Shown here piece by piece: positions 16,445-24,681 of a DNA stretch of 64,000 bases. Position numbers and translations under genes: made by a program. The DNA is taken from the NCBI RefSeq assembly GCF_902859765.1, contig NZ_CADIJV010000001.1, positions 186,001 to 250,000 on the forward strand. The letters run 5' to 3'. Origin of the DNA: Achromobacter pulmonis (GTDB lineage Bacteria > Pseudomonadota > Gammaproteobacteria > Burkholderiales > Burkholderiaceae_B). The stretch's first letter is position 1. Each line of letters starts with the position of its first letter. The notes under the pieces were generated by a model. That model searched no databases and had not been told where the DNA came from. It saw only the letters and a list, made by a program, of their open reading frames with translations.

Positions 16445-17200
16445 TCAGGTTCGCGCCGCCGTCAGCGGCGTCAGCCGGCCGCTGCTGTCGAGCCAGCCCG
16501 GTGCCCAGGCAAGGGGGGGCTCGGCGCAGGCGGCGCGGACATGCGCCAGGAAGTGCGAGCGCGGCACGGGCCGCGCGCCCAGGCTGGCAAGATGGCGTGT
16601 CTGCTGCTGGCAGTCGATCCACTGCACGCCCTGGGTGCTGAGGTAGCGCACCAGGTAGGCCAGCGCGATCTTCGAGGCATTGGGCACCAGCGTGAACATC
16701 GATTCACCGAAAAACATGCGGCCCAGGCTGATGCCGTACAGCCCGCCCGCCAGTTCGCCGTCGATCCAGGTTTCGATGCTGTGGACGTAGCCGGCCTGGT
16801 GCCAGGCGGCATACGCCTGGCGCATCGCCGCGGTAATCCAGGTGCCCGGCTGGCCGTCACGCGGCGCGGCGCATTGCGCCATCACGGTGCTGAAGACCGT
16901 GTCCACCCGCACCTGGACGCGCGGCGCGGCGTCGTGTTTCTGGCGTGCGATCTGGCGCAGCAGCTTGCGCAGTGAGTGCGAGGGCGCGAAGTCCTGGCAG
17001 GCCAGCACCATGCGCGGATCGGGACTCCACCACAGGATGGGTTCGCCTTCGGAATACCACGGAAAGATGCCGTTCGAATAGGCCTGGATCAGGCGGGGCG
17101 CCGACAGGTCGGCGCCAGCCGCCAGCAGGCCGTCCGGATCGGTCAGGGCGAACTCGGCTGGCGGAAACGGCGTGTCGGCGGCGAGCCAGGGCAGCTTCAA
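16445..17200 (-). CDS. aat: Leucyl/phenylalanyl-tRNA--protein transferase
   Basis: This protein of 251 residues has an acetyltransferase-like fold. It moves Leu or Phe from tRNA to N-terminal Arg/Lys of substrates, marking them for ClpAPS. Hallmarks are [60 protein letters not shown] and the [16 protein letters not shown] segment. No ATG is present at the family start; the TTG at 17200 gives MKLPWL, and its TTGA overlaps the Nudix stop by four bases, so coupling is likely. bpt follows 92 bases later. Confidence 0.94.
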   Translation of the reverse strand: MKLPWLAADTPFPPAEFALTDPDGLLAAGADLSAPRLIQAYSNGIFPWYSEGEPILWWSPDPRMVLACQDFAPSHSLRKLLRQIARQKHDAAPRVQVRVDTVFSTVMAQCAAPRDGQPGTWITAAMRQAYAAWHQAGYVHSIETWIDGELAGGLYGISLGRMFFGESMFTLVPNASKIALAYLVRYLSTQGVQWIDCQQQTRHLASLGARPVPRSHFLAHVRAACAEPPLAWAPGWLDSSGRLTPLTAART

Positions 17201-17778
17201 CGGTGCGATTCTAGGGTGTAGTGGTGAGGGCCGAATGTGCCGCGCTTGCGGTCCTCGAAGTAGCGTTGCAACGTGGTCGCCACGGTGCGGAACGCCAGGT
17301 CGTCCCAGGGAATCTCGGCCTCGTCGTAGAAGCGGGCCTCCAGGCTCTCCGGGCCGGGATCCAGCTCGGGGCCCAGCACCTCGGCCAGGTAGAAGACATG
17401 GACTTGCTCGATCTGCGGCACGTCGATGATGGTGTAGATATCGCCCAGCCGGATGCGCGCGCCGGATTCCTCCAGCGTTTCGCGGCCGGCTCCCTGCGCG
17501 GTGCTCTCGCCCAGCTCCATGAAGCCGGCCGGCAGCGTCCAGGTGTTGTAGCGCGGCTCGATCGCGCGTCGGCACAGCAGCACGCGGTTGTCCAGCACCG
17601 GCACCGTGCCCACCACCAGGCGCGGGTTCTGGTAGTGGATCGCGCCGCAGTGGTCGCAGATGTCGCGCTCGCGGTTGTCGCCCTCGGGCACCCGGCGGTT
17701 CACCGGCGAGCCGCACTGGCTGCAGAAGTTGGCACGGCGCGGCGCGGGGAAGTATTCGAGGGGCGATTTGGCGGTCAT
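17197..17778 (-). CDS. Nudix hydrolase with N-terminal zinc ribbon
   Basis: This protein of 193 residues has a small zinc ribbon at the N-terminus (CSQCG at ~19, CDHCG at ~41) followed by a Nudix domain. The Nudix box [20 protein letters not shown] with the following SGA fits G-x5-E-x7-REUxEExGU. The ribbon-plus-Nudix arrangement resembles NudC-like NAD pyrophosphatases but is shorter; the substrate is not determined. The start is ATG 17778, which gives [13 protein letters not shown]. It is the first gene of the nudix-aat-bpt-pyrD run and overlaps aat by four bases. Confidence 0.88.
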   Translation of the reverse strand: MTAKSPLEYFPAPRRANFCSQCGSPVNRRVPEGDNRERDICDHCGAIHYQNPRLVVGTVPVLDNRVLLCRRAIEPRYNTWTLPAGFMELGESTAQGAGRETLEESGARIRLGDIYTIIDVPQIEQVHVFYLAEVLGPELDPGPESLEARFYDEAEIPWDDLAFRTVATTLQRYFEDRKRGTFGPHHYTLESHR

Positions 17779-17788
17779 GGATACGATT

Positions 17789-18721
17789 CTAACGGCTGCG
17801 GCGCCGGCTGGCGCGGCGGGCGGGCGCCATCGGCGTTCCGCTGCCGAAGCGGGCTTCCAAGTGCTCGACAAAGGAGCGCACCTTGGGCGACAGGAAGCGC
17901 CGGTGCGGATACGCGGCGTACATGGAAATCGGGGTATGGGTGTAGTCCGGCAGCAGGGCGGTGAGGCGGCCGCTGCGCACGTCCTCGCCCACCAGGAACT
18001 CCGGCTGCAGAATCACGCCGTGTCCGGCCAGCGCGGCGGTGCGCAGCACATCGCCATTGTTGGCGCGCAGGGCGGCATTGATCCGCACCAGATGAGTGAC
18101 GCCGTCCTTCTCGAAATGCCATTCGTTGCCGGTACTGGCGTAGGCGTAGTGCAGGCAGCGGTGCAGCTTCAGGTCTTCGGGGGTGCGCGGCACGCCGTGA
18201 CGTTCCAGATAGACCGGTGCCGCGCACACCAGCAGTTGCTGCGGCGCCAACGGCCGGGCCACCAACGAGGAATCCTGCAGCGGGCCAATGCGCACGGCGA
18301 CGTCGTAGCCGTCCTCGACCAGGTCGACCACGCGGTCGTTCAGGTCCAGGTCGATGATCACGTCCGGATAGCGCAGCAGGTATTCGGCGATGGCCGGCCC
18401 CAGGTGCAGGATGCCGAACGACACCGGGGCGCTGACGCGCAGGCGGCCGCTGGGCACCTGGCCTTCGGCCTGCAGCGACAGTTCCAGGTCGGCCACTTCG
18501 GCCAGGATGGGGCGCACGCGCTCATAGAAGGCGCGACCCGCGTCGGTCATGCTGAGCTTGCGGGTGGTGCGATTCAGCAGCCGCACGCCATACTTTTCTT
18601 CCAAGTAGGCGATCTGCCGTGTAACCACGGAACGTGCCTGGCCCATCTTGTCCGCGGCGGCCGCGAACGAGCCCAGTTCGACGACCCGGGCATAGGTCTG
18701 CATGGCAGTGTGGGTATCCAT
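17789..18721 (-). CDS. LysR family transcriptional regulator
   Basis: This regulator of 310 residues has an N-terminal winged helix (MQTYARVVELGSFAAAADKM, then RSVVTRQIAYLEEKYGVRLL and NRTTRKLSMTDAGRAFYERV) and a substrate-binding-like effector domain with SGRLRVSAPVSFGILHLGPA. The Arg/Lys-rich C-terminal tail is typical of the CrgA/AaeR-like subgroup. It is divergent from a DoxX gene across a perfect T-N11-A operator. It probably represses itself and controls doxX. Confidence 0.9.
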   Translation of the reverse strand: MDTHTAMQTYARVVELGSFAAAADKMGQARSVVTRQIAYLEEKYGVRLLNRTTRKLSMTDAGRAFYERVRPILAEVADLELSLQAEGQVPSGRLRVSAPVSFGILHLGPAIAEYLLRYPDVIIDLDLNDRVVDLVEDGYDVAVRIGPLQDSSLVARPLAPQQLLVCAAPVYLERHGVPRTPEDLKLHRCLHYAYASTGNEWHFEKDGVTHLVRINAALRANNGDVLRTAALAGHGVILQPEFLVGEDVRSGRLTALLPDYTHTPISMYAAYPHRRFLSPKVRSFVEHLEARFGSGTPMAPARRASRRRSR

Positions 18722-18722
18722 G

Positions 18723-18745
18723 ATTGTTTCTTAAAGGGGAACAAT
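18723..18745. promoter_or_regulatory. LysR-type operator between lysR and doxX
   Basis: ATTGTT-N11-AACAAT is a perfect inverted repeat containing the T-N11-A core of LysR regulators. It begins two bases upstream of the LysR start codon and 100 bases before doxX, so it would act on the regulator's own translation-start region and possibly on doxX. Confidence 0.6.
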
Positions 18746-18844
18746 AAGTTGCGATTTTGCAGGTTTATCTTTGTTTTTGGAATCGCAAGAATAGCGGCCA
18801 TGAAGAATCTTCCCGTCCTGGGCGATTCGCTCACGGAGAATGCA

Positions 18845-19249
18845 ATGATCGATACCCGTACCGCGCCGTATGCCGCGCTCCTGCTCCGCCTCGCGCTGGG
18901 CGTGATGTTCCTGGCCCACGGCCTGACCAAGTTGCTGGTGTTCACGCTGCCCGGCACCGCGCAGTTCTTCGCCAAGATCGGCTTTGCCGGCTGGTTGGCG
19001 TATCCGGTGACCTTCTTTGAGATCGGCGCCGGCGTGCTGTTGATTCTCGGCGTATGGCCGCGCTGGATCGCGGTGATCGCCGCGGTGCAACTGTTCGTGG
19101 CGTCGACGGTGCATTTTGGCAATGGCTGGGGTTTCAGCAACCCGGGCGGCGGTTGGGAATACCCGATTTTCCTGGCCGTGGCGGCCGCCGTGCTGGCGCT
19201 GCTGGGGGACGGCAAGTACGCGCTGCTCAAGCGCGGTCGCGGCGGCTGA
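18845..19249 (+). CDS. DoxX family membrane protein
   Basis: This protein of 134 residues has four hydrophobic helices: AALLLRLALGVMFLAHGLTK, a helix around residues 45-65 (YPVTFFEIGAGVLLILGV), WIAVIAAVQLFVASTVHF, and IFLAVAAAVLALLG. The LRLALGVMFLAHGLTKLLVF opening is the DoxX signature. Family members are quinone-linked or stress-related membrane proteins with varied roles. I chose ATG 18845 because GGAG lies six bases upstream; an in-frame ATG at 18800 would add 15 residues. A LysR regulator is divergent. Confidence 0.85.
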   Translation: MIDTRTAPYAALLLRLALGVMFLAHGLTKLLVFTLPGTAQFFAKIGFAGWLAYPVTFFEIGAGVLLILGVWPRWIAVIAAVQLFVASTVHFGNGWGFSNPGGGWEYPIFLAVAAAVLALLGDGKYALLKRGRGG

Positions 19250-19348
19250 GCGTCTCGCGCATCACGCAGTCCGCAGGAGCGGGCGTCATCGCGGCCGAGG
19301 CGTGGCCGCCGCGGGCAGGCAAGGCCCGCCACGCCCCTTCGGTGGGCC

Positions 19349-19939
19349 TTAGGCCTCAGGGTTGGCCTGGAAGCCCAGCGTGAGGGGCACGGCGCCGCGC
19401 TCGAGCAGGCGCAGCGGCGCCGTGCCGTAGATGCCGGGCAGCGTGACATCCAGGGGGCGCGCCGGCGCCAACTGTTCCAGCGACGCCAGCAGCGGCTTGC
19501 CGTCCGGCGTGGCCAGCCGCTCCATCAGCGGCGCCAGGTCGCGATCCAGCACGATGCCGCCGCCTTGCGCGGTCATGGCATACAACTGCCCGGTGTCATC
19601 CAGCCACCAACTGGCAATCGCGGTTACCGGTTCATCGGTGTGGGTGCGCAGCGCGCGGCCTTCGTCGTCCAGCCGCAGCACATACGGTGCCGCGTCCAGC
19701 CGCAGGAACACGCGCTGCGGACCGTTCTGGAAAAACCAGCGGCCCGCGTCGTCGTGTTCGTAGTTGCGGTTGATGAAACCCAGGATCTGCGGATTGGTGA
19801 TGGGCTCGCCTGCGCCGCCCTGTGCCGCCAGTCCTTGTGGATGCAGGCGCCAGCGGCCGCGCGGATCCAGCGACAGCCAGCCGAACACCGCGGGCACGTC
19901 GGGCCAGCGGGCGATGGCGTCTTTGACCGAAGGATCCAT
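19349..19939 (-). CDS. Conserved hypothetical protein (DUF2946-type annotation in related genomes, uncertain)
   Basis: This soluble protein of 196 residues has no signal peptide. It reads DPSVKDAIARWPDVPAVFGW, then LSLDPRGRWRLHPQG, NPQILGFINRNYEHDDAGRW and FFQNGPQRVFLRLDAAPYVL. This pattern is common to a small-domain family of unknown function in Burkholderiales; I am not sure of the DUF number. It ends in a beta-rich C-terminal half. It begins two bases after the stop of a small secreted protein gene, so the two are likely cotranscribed. No function is proposed. Confidence 0.75.
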   Translation of the reverse strand: MDPSVKDAIARWPDVPAVFGWLSLDPRGRWRLHPQGLAAQGGAGEPITNPQILGFINRNYEHDDAGRWFFQNGPQRVFLRLDAAPYVLRLDDEGRALRTHTDEPVTAIASWWLDDTGQLYAMTAQGGGIVLDRDLAPLMERLATPDGKPLLASLEQLAPARPLDVTLPGIYGTAPLRLLERGAVPLTLGFQANPEA

Positions 19940-19941
19940 GT

Positions 19942-20271
19942 TCAGGGGCGGATGATGATGGGAGGCGGATTGATGACGATGGCGGGCGCGGGCATGGCCG
20001 GCACCAGCACCGGCTGCGGCGCGTAGCCGTAGCGGTAATCATCGCGGCATTTGCGCTTTTCGGTGTATTCGCCGTTGCGCTTCCACTTGCGCTCGACTTT
20101 GCACGCACCGTCCCAGTACTTCTCTTTGTACTCGCCGCGGCCATGTCCATGGCGGTGGTGATGTCGATCGGAATCCGCTTCGGCGGCCCAGGGCGCCAGC
20201 GCCATCAATGTGGCGGCGGACAGGGCGAGCAGGGAGGGGCGGCCGCGGCGCGATGAGTGATTGTTGTGCAT
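19942..20271 (-). CDS. Small secreted histidine-rich protein of unknown function
   Basis: This protein of 109 residues has a signal peptide (PSLLALSAATLMALAPWAAE) followed by a His-rich stretch (DRHHHRHGHGRGEYKEKYW). A region with two conserved Cys follows (CKVERKWKRNGEYTEKRKC), and the tail is Pro/Ile-rich with PPPIIIRP. The His cluster could bind metal, but this is only a composition clue. The next gene starts two bases downstream. Length and codon use are consistent with a real gene. Confidence 0.7.
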   Translation of the reverse strand: MHNNHSSRRGRPSLLALSAATLMALAPWAAEADSDRHHHRHGHGRGEYKEKYWDGACKVERKWKRNGEYTEKRKCRDDYRYGYAPQPVLVPAMPAPAIVINPPPIIIRP

Positions 20272-20363
20272 GGAGTCGGCGTCAAATGAAAACGGCGTCA
20301 CCTTAGCAATCAATCGATTGACCGGGCGTAGGGATGGGTAACGAGATGCAGGGGGGGAGATAC

Positions 20364-20437
20364 TGGAGGCGCAAGCCGGAATCGAACCGACGTACACGGA
20401 TTTGCAATCCGCTGCATAACCACTCTGCCATTGCGCC
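20364..20437 (-). tRNA. tRNA-Cys (GCA)
   Basis: This is a 74-base cloverleaf with encoded CCA. The acceptor GGCGCAA pairs with TTGCGCC, the anticodon loop contains TTGCAAA with GCA, and GGTTCGATTCC is the T arm. It lies 54 bases downstream of a tRNA-Gly gene on the same strand. Confidence 0.95.
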
Positions 20438-20448
20438 AGTACTGCAAG

Positions 20449-20486
20449 AAAAAAGGAAGCGCGGTATAGGCCGGTGCTTCCTTTTT
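20449..20486 (-). terminator. Hairpin with T tract between tRNA-Gly and tRNA-Cys
   Basis: On the minus strand AAAAAGGAAGC and GCTTCCTTTTTT arms flank a short interior. This resembles an intrinsic terminator or attenuator inside the tRNA-Gly/tRNA-Cys pair, and the interior holds a TATACC that could serve as a -10 for tRNA-Cys. Confidence 0.5.
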
Positions 20487-20491
20487 GTATT

Positions 20492-20567
20492 TGGAGCGGG
20501 AGACGAGTCTCGAACTCGCGACCTCAACCTTGGCAAGGTTGCGCTCTACCAACTGAGCTACTCCCGC
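20492..20567 (-). tRNA. tRNA-Gly (GCC), copy 1
   Basis: This is a 76-base cloverleaf with encoded CCA. The acceptor GCGGGAG pairs with CTCCCGC, the D arm is GCTCAGTTGGTAGAGC, the anticodon loop is TTGCCAA (GCC) and the T arm is GCGAGTTCGAGACTCGT. Identical copies occur at 20966-21041 and 24682-24757. Confidence 0.96.
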
Positions 20568-20965
20568 GGGGCACTGCGTTTGATGAACCGGGGATCAGAT
20601 CCCACTAGTCGCTTTTTGAACTAGCCGCTTTTTTGAAAGAGGCCGTGTCCACCAAAGACAGCGATTATACACAGTTTTTAGGACTTGTGCGGGCCTGTCG
20701 GCAGGTCTCGCAAAAAAGTCGCCGCAACGATGCGCGGGCCCCGGATTCCCTTGCAATGGGCCGAGAGATTGCGCGGGCAAGGTGCGTGGCATTGATGGCG
20801 ATGCGGGCATCGAGGCGCAAGGCGGCAAAGCAGAACTGGGGAGGGGAGACGACGGGAATCCGTCGTTGAAGAAAGCGGCGCCGATGATGCCGGGCGATCC
20901 GGTCAATAAGACATCCGGCTGGCGGATCCAACGATGCGGCGCGTTCAAGAAAACGGCACATCGGA
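20568..20965. other. Non-coding stretch between tRNA-Gly copies 1 and 2
   Basis: No supported gene is present. A TATAAT (minus strand, 20663-20668) with an extended TGTG in front fits a promoter for the tRNA-Gly/tRNA-Cys pair. The remainder has only a short ORF with no start-site support. Confidence 0.5.
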
Positions 20966-21041
20966 TGGAGCGGGAGACGAGTCTCGAACTCGCGACCTCA
21001 ACCTTGGCAAGGTTGCGCTCTACCAACTGAGCTACTCCCGC
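20966..21041 (-). tRNA. tRNA-Gly (GCC), copy 2
   Basis: The 76 bases are identical to copy 1, including the encoded CCA. A TATACT element at about 21071-21076 (minus strand) may be its own -10. Confidence 0.96.
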
Positions 21042-21255
21042 GCGGATACTGCGTACTGCGAAGAGGCGAGAGTATACCTTAATTCGACGCCGGAGCAAGC
21101 GGGCGTGCCCGCATCGCGACCCGGGCGGTGTTGCCCAGGCAATATGGCCCAGGCCAAATGCCGATTCATGGCGCTTTTTCATCGGGGCTCCTGGCGGCAC
21201 CATGAGGGTATGCGGCGATGTCGTCCGCAATCCATTCCACAAAGGTGTACGCAAC

Positions 21256-21735
21256 ATGACCCAGCGTTTGAATTATTTCCAGGTCTCCGCCGACCTGTCC
21301 AAGCATTACCTCGACTTTAGCGCCGCGCTGAAAAAGAAGGCTGTCATCCGGGAGTTCAATGACCTCGTGACGATCCGCGCCTCGCAGATCAATGGCTGCG
21401 GTTTCTGCCTGGACATGCACGTCAAGCAGGCCAGGATCGGCGGTGAGCGTGAGCTGCGCCTGCACCATGTGGCGATCTGGCGTGAATCCCCGCTGTTCAG
21501 TCCGCGCGAGCGCGCCGCGCTGGAATGGACCGAGGCGCTCACCACATTGCATCCGCACGGCGTGGCGGACGCGGTGTACCAGCAGGTCCGTAGCCAGTTG
21601 TCCGAAGAGGAAATCTCGGATCTGACCTTCCTGGTGGTGGGCATCAACGGCTGGAACCGCCTGAACGTCGCTTTCCGTACCGAGCCAGGTTCCGCCGACG
21701 AGGCGTTCGGCCTGGACAAGGCCGGGTTGAAATAG
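21256..21735 (+). CDS. Carboxymuconolactone decarboxylase / AhpD family protein
   Basis: This cytoplasmic protein of 159 residues belongs to the AhpD-like alkylhydroperoxidase family. The active-site block is NGCGFCLDMHVKQARIGGE, with the CxxC pair and a downstream His. LVTIRASQI precedes it and FLVVGINGWNRLNVAFR closes the conserved domain. Such proteins reduce peroxides or act as disulfide reductants. I chose ATG 21256 (MTQRLNYF); an in-frame upstream start at 21202 lacks family support. It is convergent with a MocR-type regulator and sits between tRNA-Gly copies 2 and 3. Confidence 0.88.
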   Translation: MTQRLNYFQVSADLSKHYLDFSAALKKKAVIREFNDLVTIRASQINGCGFCLDMHVKQARIGGERELRLHHVAIWRESPLFSPRERAALEWTEALTTLHPHGVADAVYQQVRSQLSEEEISDLTFLVVGINGWNRLNVAFRTEPGSADEAFGLDKAGLK

Positions 21736-21781
21736 GCGGATTCAAGCGGCGGCGGCGCCTCGCCCGTGGGCGGCGCCGTCG

Positions 21782-23197
21782 CTACATCAGTTCCAGGATG
21801 CGGCGGCCAAGCTGCTCGGCGCGTTCCTGCGACTCGATGTTGGTGAAGCTCATCAGCAGGCCGGCGCCGCATGGCGCGGCGCTCGTCCAGCGCGACAGGG
21901 CGTGTGCGTAGATGCCGTGCTCGAGCATGCGCTGCGCCAGCGGGCGATCCGTCTGGTGACCCTGCATCCGCACCAGCAGGTGCATGCCGCCCGGTTGCGG
22001 ATCGATCGGCATGGCGGGGCCGAATACCTTGGCCAGCCCCGCTGCAGTGGCGTTGCGGCGTTCCGCATAGAGCCGCCGCATGCGTTGGATGTGGCGCGCG
22101 AAATGACCCTCCAGCATGAAGGCGCTGACCAGCGCCTGGGTCAGTCCGGGGATGCCATTGCCGAGCACGCGGTTGACATCCTCGAAGCGCCGCACCTGGG
22201 CCTCGGGCACCACCAGGTACGCGAGGCGGATGCCGGGAAACATGACCTTGCTGAACGTGCCCGCGTATAGCACGCGGCCTTGCCGGTCCAGGCTCTTGAG
22301 CGCCGGCAGCGGCCGGCTGACGTAGCGGTATTCGCCGTCGTAGTCGTCTTCGACGATCCAGCGTTGATGGCGCCCGGCCCACTCCAGCAGCGCCTGGCGC
22401 CGCGTCAACGACAGGGTCACGCTCAGCGGGCTTTGGTGGGCGGGTGTCACGATCGCGGCGCTCGCATGCGGCGCCTGCGCGATACCCCGCGACACCATGA
22501 TGCCCTCGGCATCGACTTCCACCGGCGCCGACGCCAGGCCCGAGTGCTTCAGCAGCTCTCGCGTGGGGGGGTAACCTGGGTCTTCCACCCAGACCTGGTC
22601 CCCGGGTTGCAGCAGCGCCTGGATCACCAGGTTCAGGCTTTCGCGATAGCCGGACGTGATGAACACCTGCGCCGGCGTGCAGTGGATGCCGCGCGCGACC
22701 TGCAGGTGCGCGGCGATCGCATTGCGCAGCGCGGGCAGGCCATCGGCGGGCGGGTAGGACAGGTCGGCCGCCTGCGTGGCGCGCAGGTGGCGGGCGCCAA
22801 GCCGCGCCCAGATCTTGCGCGGAAAGGCATCCAGCGCCGGTAGCCCCATCTGGAACGGCAGCAGCGTCGGCGGCTGGCGCCATGTGTCGGGGTCGGTCTT
22901 GGCGGGGGGCGGCGAGGGGCGCGGCGCGGCCTGGGCCTGCAGGCCGGGCGTGACCACGGTGCCGGCCTGGCCGCGCGGCTGCACATAGCCTTCGGCGTGC
23001 AGCAGCGAGTAGGCCATCTCGATGGTGCCGCGCGCCACGCCCAGGTCCTTGGCCAATGCGCGCGCGGATGGAATGCGGTCGCCGGGCTTGAGCGTGCCCT
23101 GGGCGATGGCGCCGCGGAAGCGCTCATAGACCTGCCGGTACAGCGGATCGTCGTCGGAAGTGGCGGGCGGCAGATTGGCGAGGGAGGCGGGCGTCAT
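21782..23197 (-). CDS. MocR/PdxR family regulator (GntR DNA-binding plus aminotransferase-like domain)
   Basis: This protein of 471 residues has a GntR winged helix (YRQVYERFRGAIAQGTLKPG, RIPSARALAKDLGVARGTIE) joined to a class I aminotransferase-like domain. QVFITSGYRESLNLVIQALL, VEDDYDGEYRY and GTFSKVMFPGIRLAYLVVPE are visible; the Lys in GTFSK is the expected PLP-binding residue. MocR proteins bind PLP as effector. It is divergent from a GNAT-azoreductase gene pair with about 110 bases between the starts, so that pair is a likely target. Start ATG 23197 begins MTPASLANLPP. Confidence 0.92.
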   Translation of the reverse strand: MTPASLANLPPATSDDDPLYRQVYERFRGAIAQGTLKPGDRIPSARALAKDLGVARGTIEMAYSLLHAEGYVQPRGQAGTVVTPGLQAQAAPRPSPPPAKTDPDTWRQPPTLLPFQMGLPALDAFPRKIWARLGARHLRATQAADLSYPPADGLPALRNAIAAHLQVARGIHCTPAQVFITSGYRESLNLVIQALLQPGDQVWVEDPGYPPTRELLKHSGLASAPVEVDAEGIMVSRGIAQAPHASAAIVTPAHQSPLSVTLSLTRRQALLEWAGRHQRWIVEDDYDGEYRYVSRPLPALKSLDRQGRVLYAGTFSKVMFPGIRLAYLVVPEAQVRRFEDVNRVLGNGIPGLTQALVSAFMLEGHFARHIQRMRRLYAERRNATAAGLAKVFGPAMPIDPQPGGMHLLVRMQGHQTDRPLAQRMLEHGIYAHALSRWTSAAPCGAGLLMSFTNIESQERAEQLGRRILELM

Positions 23198-23307
23198 GGC
23201 CTAGTTAGAAGATCAATTTATGGTTCTTCAAATTATGGCATGGCGTCCTTAGCATCATGCTTGTGCCCGCCCTTGCGGCGGGCGGTTTCTTTCAAGACAG
23301 GATCCTC

Positions 23308-23754
23308 ATGAGTCAACCGGACATCCGCCCTATCGAGACCGACGAGGCGCTGCGCGCCTGCTTTCCGGTCATGCGGGAATTGCGCCCGCACCTGGCCGGC
23401 GCGCCCGATTTCGTCGAGCGCGTTGCGCGCATGCGCGCCGAACATTACGCCCTGCTGGCGGTGTGGGAGGGCGATGCGCCCGTCGCGCTGGCCGGTTATC
23501 GCTTCCAGGAAAACCTGATCTACGGCCGCTTCCTCTACGTCGACGACCTGGTCGTCACCGAACAGAGTCGCGGCACGCGTCATGGCGCCAGCCTGCTGCA
23601 GGCGCTTGAGCGGATGGCGCGCGCGGCCGGCTGCGCTAAGCTGGTGCTGGATACTGGGCTGGCCAACGCGCTGGCGCAGCGCTTCTACTTCCGGCAGGGG
23701 TTGCTGACCGGCGCGATGCGCTTCAGCAAGGCGCTGGGGGAGCAAGCGGCATGA
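23308..23754 (+). CDS. GNAT family N-acetyltransferase
   Basis: This protein of 148 residues has the GNAT fold. YGRFLYVDDLVVTEQSRGTR followed by HGASLLQALERMARAAG forms the acetyl-CoA binding motif A (R/Q-x-x-G-x-G/A type). Start ATG 23308 is preceded by AGGA. Its stop overlaps the azoreductase start (ATGA), so the two are translationally coupled. The acceptor substrate is unknown. A divergent MocR regulator suggests an amine or vitamin B6-linked role, which is inference only. Confidence 0.85.
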   Translation: MSQPDIRPIETDEALRACFPVMRELRPHLAGAPDFVERVARMRAEHYALLAVWEGDAPVALAGYRFQENLIYGRFLYVDDLVVTEQSRGTRHGASLLQALERMARAAGCAKLVLDTGLANALAQRFYFRQGLLTGAMRFSKALGEQAA

Positions 23755-24413
23755 GCGTCCTGCGTTTGACCTGCAGCCCGCGCGGCACGGAATCGGAAAG
23801 CCATCGGCTGTCGCAGTTCATCGTCGATGCCTTGGCGCGTGCCGATATCGAACGCGGCCGCGATGTTATCGAGATCGATGCCAATCTTCTGGCGCACGTG
23901 GATGCCGAGTATGCCCGCGCGTTGGGTTCGCCCGCTGACCCCGACGGCGATCCGAGCGGCGCGCTGCGCCAGTCCGATCGACTGATCCAATCCCTGGCCG
24001 AGGCCGACTACGTGGTCATCGCCACGCCGATGCACAACTACACGGTGCCGTCGGGGTTGAAAGCGTGGATCGATCATGTGGTGCGGGTGCGCAGCACGTT
24101 CAGCGTGACGCGCGAAGGCAAGGTGGGCGTGCTGGCGGACAGGCCGGTCTTCGTGGCGGTGTCGTCCGGCGGCCTGTTCTCCGGAGCCGAGGCGCGCCAG
24201 CCGGATTTCCTGACGCCCTACCTGAAGGCGGCGCTTGCCACGATCGGCTTGAAGCGCCTGACGTTCTTCTCGGTGGAGGGCACTGCGATGGGCGGGCTGG
24301 CCCTGGAGGCGGCGCGGCTGCGGACCCAGGCGGCGATAGCAGCGTATTTCGCGGGCGCGACGGACGCCGTGGCCGAGGTTGCCATCCAGGCATCCATCCA
24401 TGCGTCTTCGTAG
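23751..24413 (+). CDS. azoR: FMN-dependent NADH azoreductase / quinone reductase
   Basis: This flavodoxin-fold protein of 220 residues is of the AzoR type. The start SVLRLTCSPRGTESESHRLS is the FMN phosphate site, and IATPMHNYTVPSGLKAWIDH is the FMN ring loop (P-M-x-N-x-x-x-P-S). VAVSSGGLFSG is the third conserved block. Such enzymes reduce quinones or azo compounds by two electrons in the cytoplasm. It is translationally coupled to the GNAT gene upstream. The specific substrate is unknown. Confidence 0.88.
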   Translation: MSVLRLTCSPRGTESESHRLSQFIVDALARADIERGRDVIEIDANLLAHVDAEYARALGSPADPDGDPSGALRQSDRLIQSLAEADYVVIATPMHNYTVPSGLKAWIDHVVRVRSTFSVTREGKVGVLADRPVFVAVSSGGLFSGAEARQPDFLTPYLKAALATIGLKRLTFFSVEGTAMGGLALEAARLRTQAAIAAYFAGATDAVAEVAIQASIHASS

Positions 24414-24422
24414 CCCTGGTCG

Positions 24423-24602
24423 TCAATGATGAACTTCGCGCCTGGGGGGCAGGCGCAGGTAGTCGACGATCCGCGGCGGCAGCGTCGCCAGGTGCGCGGC
24501 GGGGATTGGCGGGTAGAAGCCTTCGGCGGCCGAGTCTTCGCTGCAGTGGATGAACCAGCTGATGGTGCCGTGCTGCGGGCGACCCAGGAGCGAGCCGTTC
24601 AT
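24423..24602 (-). CDS. Small conserved-looking hypothetical ORF (59 aa)
   Basis: This short ORF starts MNGSLLGRPQHGTISW, continues FIHCSEDSAAEGFYPPIPA and ends PPRIVDYLRLPPRREVHH. Its third codon positions are strongly G/C, like true genes in this genome. It lies in the gap between azoR and tRNA-Gly copy 3, just downstream of a strong terminator, and has a weak ribosome binding site. I recognise no family. It could be a real small gene or a remnant. Confidence 0.45.
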   Translation of the reverse strand: MNGSLLGRPQHGTISWFIHCSEDSAAEGFYPPIPAAHLATLPPRIVDYLRLPPRREVHH

Positions 24603-24617
24603 GACCGGCTCGGAAAT

Positions 24618-24645
24618 GAAAAAAGGGCCCGCGGGCCCTTTCTTG
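24618..24645 (-). terminator. Intrinsic terminator downstream of tRNA-Gly copy 3
   Basis: On the minus strand GGGCCCGCGGGCCC is followed by TTTTTT. The palindrome also carries AAG-rich flanks on the other strand, so it may act both ways. Confidence 0.85.
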
Positions 24646-24681
24646 CAACATGGATAGTGTAAGAACACTGTCCATAGAATC

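Noticed and set aside
20595-21250. Several ORFs across the tRNA-Gly genes
   Set aside because: They run through tRNA genes and use no recognisable start signal; the encoded ETSLELATSTLARL is simply translated tRNA sequence.
21042-24681. Genomic island or prophage between tRNA-Gly copies
   Set aside because: No integrase, no attachment-site direct repeat other than the tRNAs themselves and no foreign composition; retained only as a comparative question.
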